This document shows positions 4,795 through 5,830 of a stretch of 5,830 nt of DNA, piece by piece. The notes under the pieces were generated by a model that saw nothing but the letters and a program-made list of their open reading frames with translations, did not search any database and was not told the origin of the DNA. How positions within the stretch are numbered: position 1 is the stretch's first letter; each line of letters starts with the position of its first letter. The translations under genes and the position numbers were made by a program. Source of the DNA: Globobulimina sp. (Eukaryota > Foraminifera > Rotaliida); NCBI GenBank assembly GCA_003354225.1, contig PIVH01000427.1, forward strand, positions 1 through 5,830, given 5' to 3'.

Positions 4795-5830
4795 ATGATG
4801 CATTCACAGTTAATGACAGAGGATTCAATGCAATCAGAGGATGGTTTCTTGCTTGAGCCAGAATCCTATTCAAATGGTAATAACGTTGTAAATTATTCCA
4901 TAAAATGGTATAATAAATATTTTTCAACAATTATTTGGTGTCTCGGATTTTTAATATCGTTGCTAATAATTGCATCTATTGTATGGTTGACATTGTTTCA
5001 TAATAATTCAACTCAACATCACTACCAACAATCTCATCCACCAAACATAACGCCAATGATTAAGAAATTTCCAGAACAGTCTGTGAATTCATTGAACTTA
5101 AACTCCGAATTGACAGTGGAAAAATTAATTGAATCCACACCAGATATTGTCTATTATTTCGAGGAAGGTATGCGTACATTATCACAACATAGAACAATAA
5201 CATGTACTGTGTTGAGTCGATACAAAGTATTTACAAACGCAACATCGATGTTAACCCATGCGGATAACTTTTGTTTTGAAGAAAATGATGAGTTTGGATA
5301 TAAAGAGCCTGTTCTTATTGCAAATGATAAATATTTAATTGCATGTTTTGATCTTATCAACAAAGAGAACGATTATTGCTTATTTGCCAGATTTGATGAT
5401 AATACTAACAATCGAATCAATATGATTTTGGATTTCAATGCAGCAGACTCACCGCATGCATTGTTTAATAATATAAAAATGGATACTGACAATCTTAAAT
5501 CGTTTGCATTTTACGGAGATCAATTATTCGGTGTTGATATTACAACTATGGCACATTTGTATCATTGGAATATTTGTCATCCAGATAATCATTTTATATT
5601 TAAGCGTATTCCCATGAATATATTATCAGATGATGTTAATTTAGAAGATGAACAATATCCGATTCGTTTGGAAGTACACAATGGATTTATTTATTTATTT
5701 CAAAGATTTGAGGAACGGAAAGGTATCGAAGTATCAAAGCTGTCGTATTTTAAGAATAAGATTGAAGAAACTGGGCAAGGATGGTTATATGATTCAGGCC
5801 ATGAATCATTATTTGATGATTTTAATAAAA
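4795..5830 (+). CDS. Type II single-pass membrane protein, partial at right edge
   Basis: Open without a stop from ATG 4795 (A at -3; a second ATG follows directly) to the window end: 345 codons so far. Residues 1-42 are a cytosolic tail, acidic at first, with E-D-G-F-L-L at 15-20, which fits the [DE]xxxL[LI] sorting signal, and lysines at 37 and 41 next to the membrane. Residues 43-68 (STIIWCLGFLISLLIIASIV and on) are one transmembrane helix. The rest is a polar luminal or extracellular domain with possible N-glycosylation sites at 70, 71 and 148 and cysteines at 137, 160, 184, 195 and 261. Alternating short beta-like stretches (FAFYGDQLFGVD, LYHWNICHPD, RLEVHNGFIYLFQRF) hint at a beta-propeller, which is inference. 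The topology (positive charges inside, glycosylation sites outside) is type II. I do not recognise the family. DPP4-like peptidases share this layout, but I see no specific match and the C-terminal part is outside the window. Confidence 0.85.
   Translation, partial: MMHSQLMTEDSMQSEDGFLLEPESYSNGNNVVNYSIKWYNKYFSTIIWCLGFLISLLIIASIVWLTLFHNNSTQHHYQQSHPPNITPMIKKFPEQSVNSLNLNSELTVEKLIESTPDIVYYFEEGMRTLSQHRTITCTVLSRYKVFTNATSMLTHADNFCFEENDEFGYKEPVLIANDKYLIACFDLINKENDYCLFARFDDNTNNRINMILDFNAADSPHALFNNIKMDTDNLKSFAFYGDQLFGVDITTMAHLYHWNICHPDNHFIFKRIPMNILSDDVNLEDEQYPIRLEVHNGFIYLFQRFEERKGIEVSKLSYFKNKIEETGQGWLYDSGHESLFDDFNK

Noticed and set aside
5154-5363. Minus-strand ORF of 69 residues
   Set aside because: Antisense to the continuous membrane-protein frame.

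Overview
This window looks like compact, AT-rich nuclear DNA from a eukaryote, probably a protist or an early-diverging fungus; I cannot name the lineage. The evidence is a nuclear-type mitochondrial ribosomal protein gene (uL15m), a START lipid-transfer domain, short GT-AG introns that restore reading frames (about 62, 92 and 122 nt), AATAAA-type polyadenylation signals, and no bacterial operon or ribosome-binding-site structure. TAA, TAG and TGA all behave as stops.

Layout from left to right. (1) 1-340: left flank with a weak minus-strand ORF and the first copy of a dispersed repeat. (2) About 321-1062, plus strand: an unrecognised, lysine-rich gene of at least two exons. It has no visible start codon, and its reading frame changes near 860-918, through either a small intron or a frameshift. 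It is bracketed by an inverted, diverged duplication (135-332 and 1217-1405). (3) 1063-1624: intergenic, holding a palindromic repeat and the polyadenylation signal of the next gene. (4) 1625 to about 3644, minus strand: one gene whose exons encode a START domain followed by a 221-residue acidic tail. A 122-nt intron containing a tandem repeat joins the two parts. (5) 3645-3693: a 49-nt divergent intergenic gap. (6) 3694-4590, plus: mitochondrial ribosomal protein L15, 298 aa, intact and intronless. (7) 4591-4794: a short spacer with an AATAAA and a 26-codon upstream ORF. (8) 4795 to beyond 5830, plus: a single-pass type II membrane protein of at least 345 residues that runs off the window. 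It carries an acidic-dileucine sorting motif in its cytosolic tail.

I see no metabolic or operon-like link between the genes; the close spacing looks like general genome compactness. The most useful corrections to a naive reading are three. The START ORF and the acidic ORF are one spliced gene. The right-hand open frame is a large membrane protein. The left gene continues in a second frame to 1062. I do not see a convincing novel multi-gene system. The oddest structure is the left gene inside its inverted duplication.
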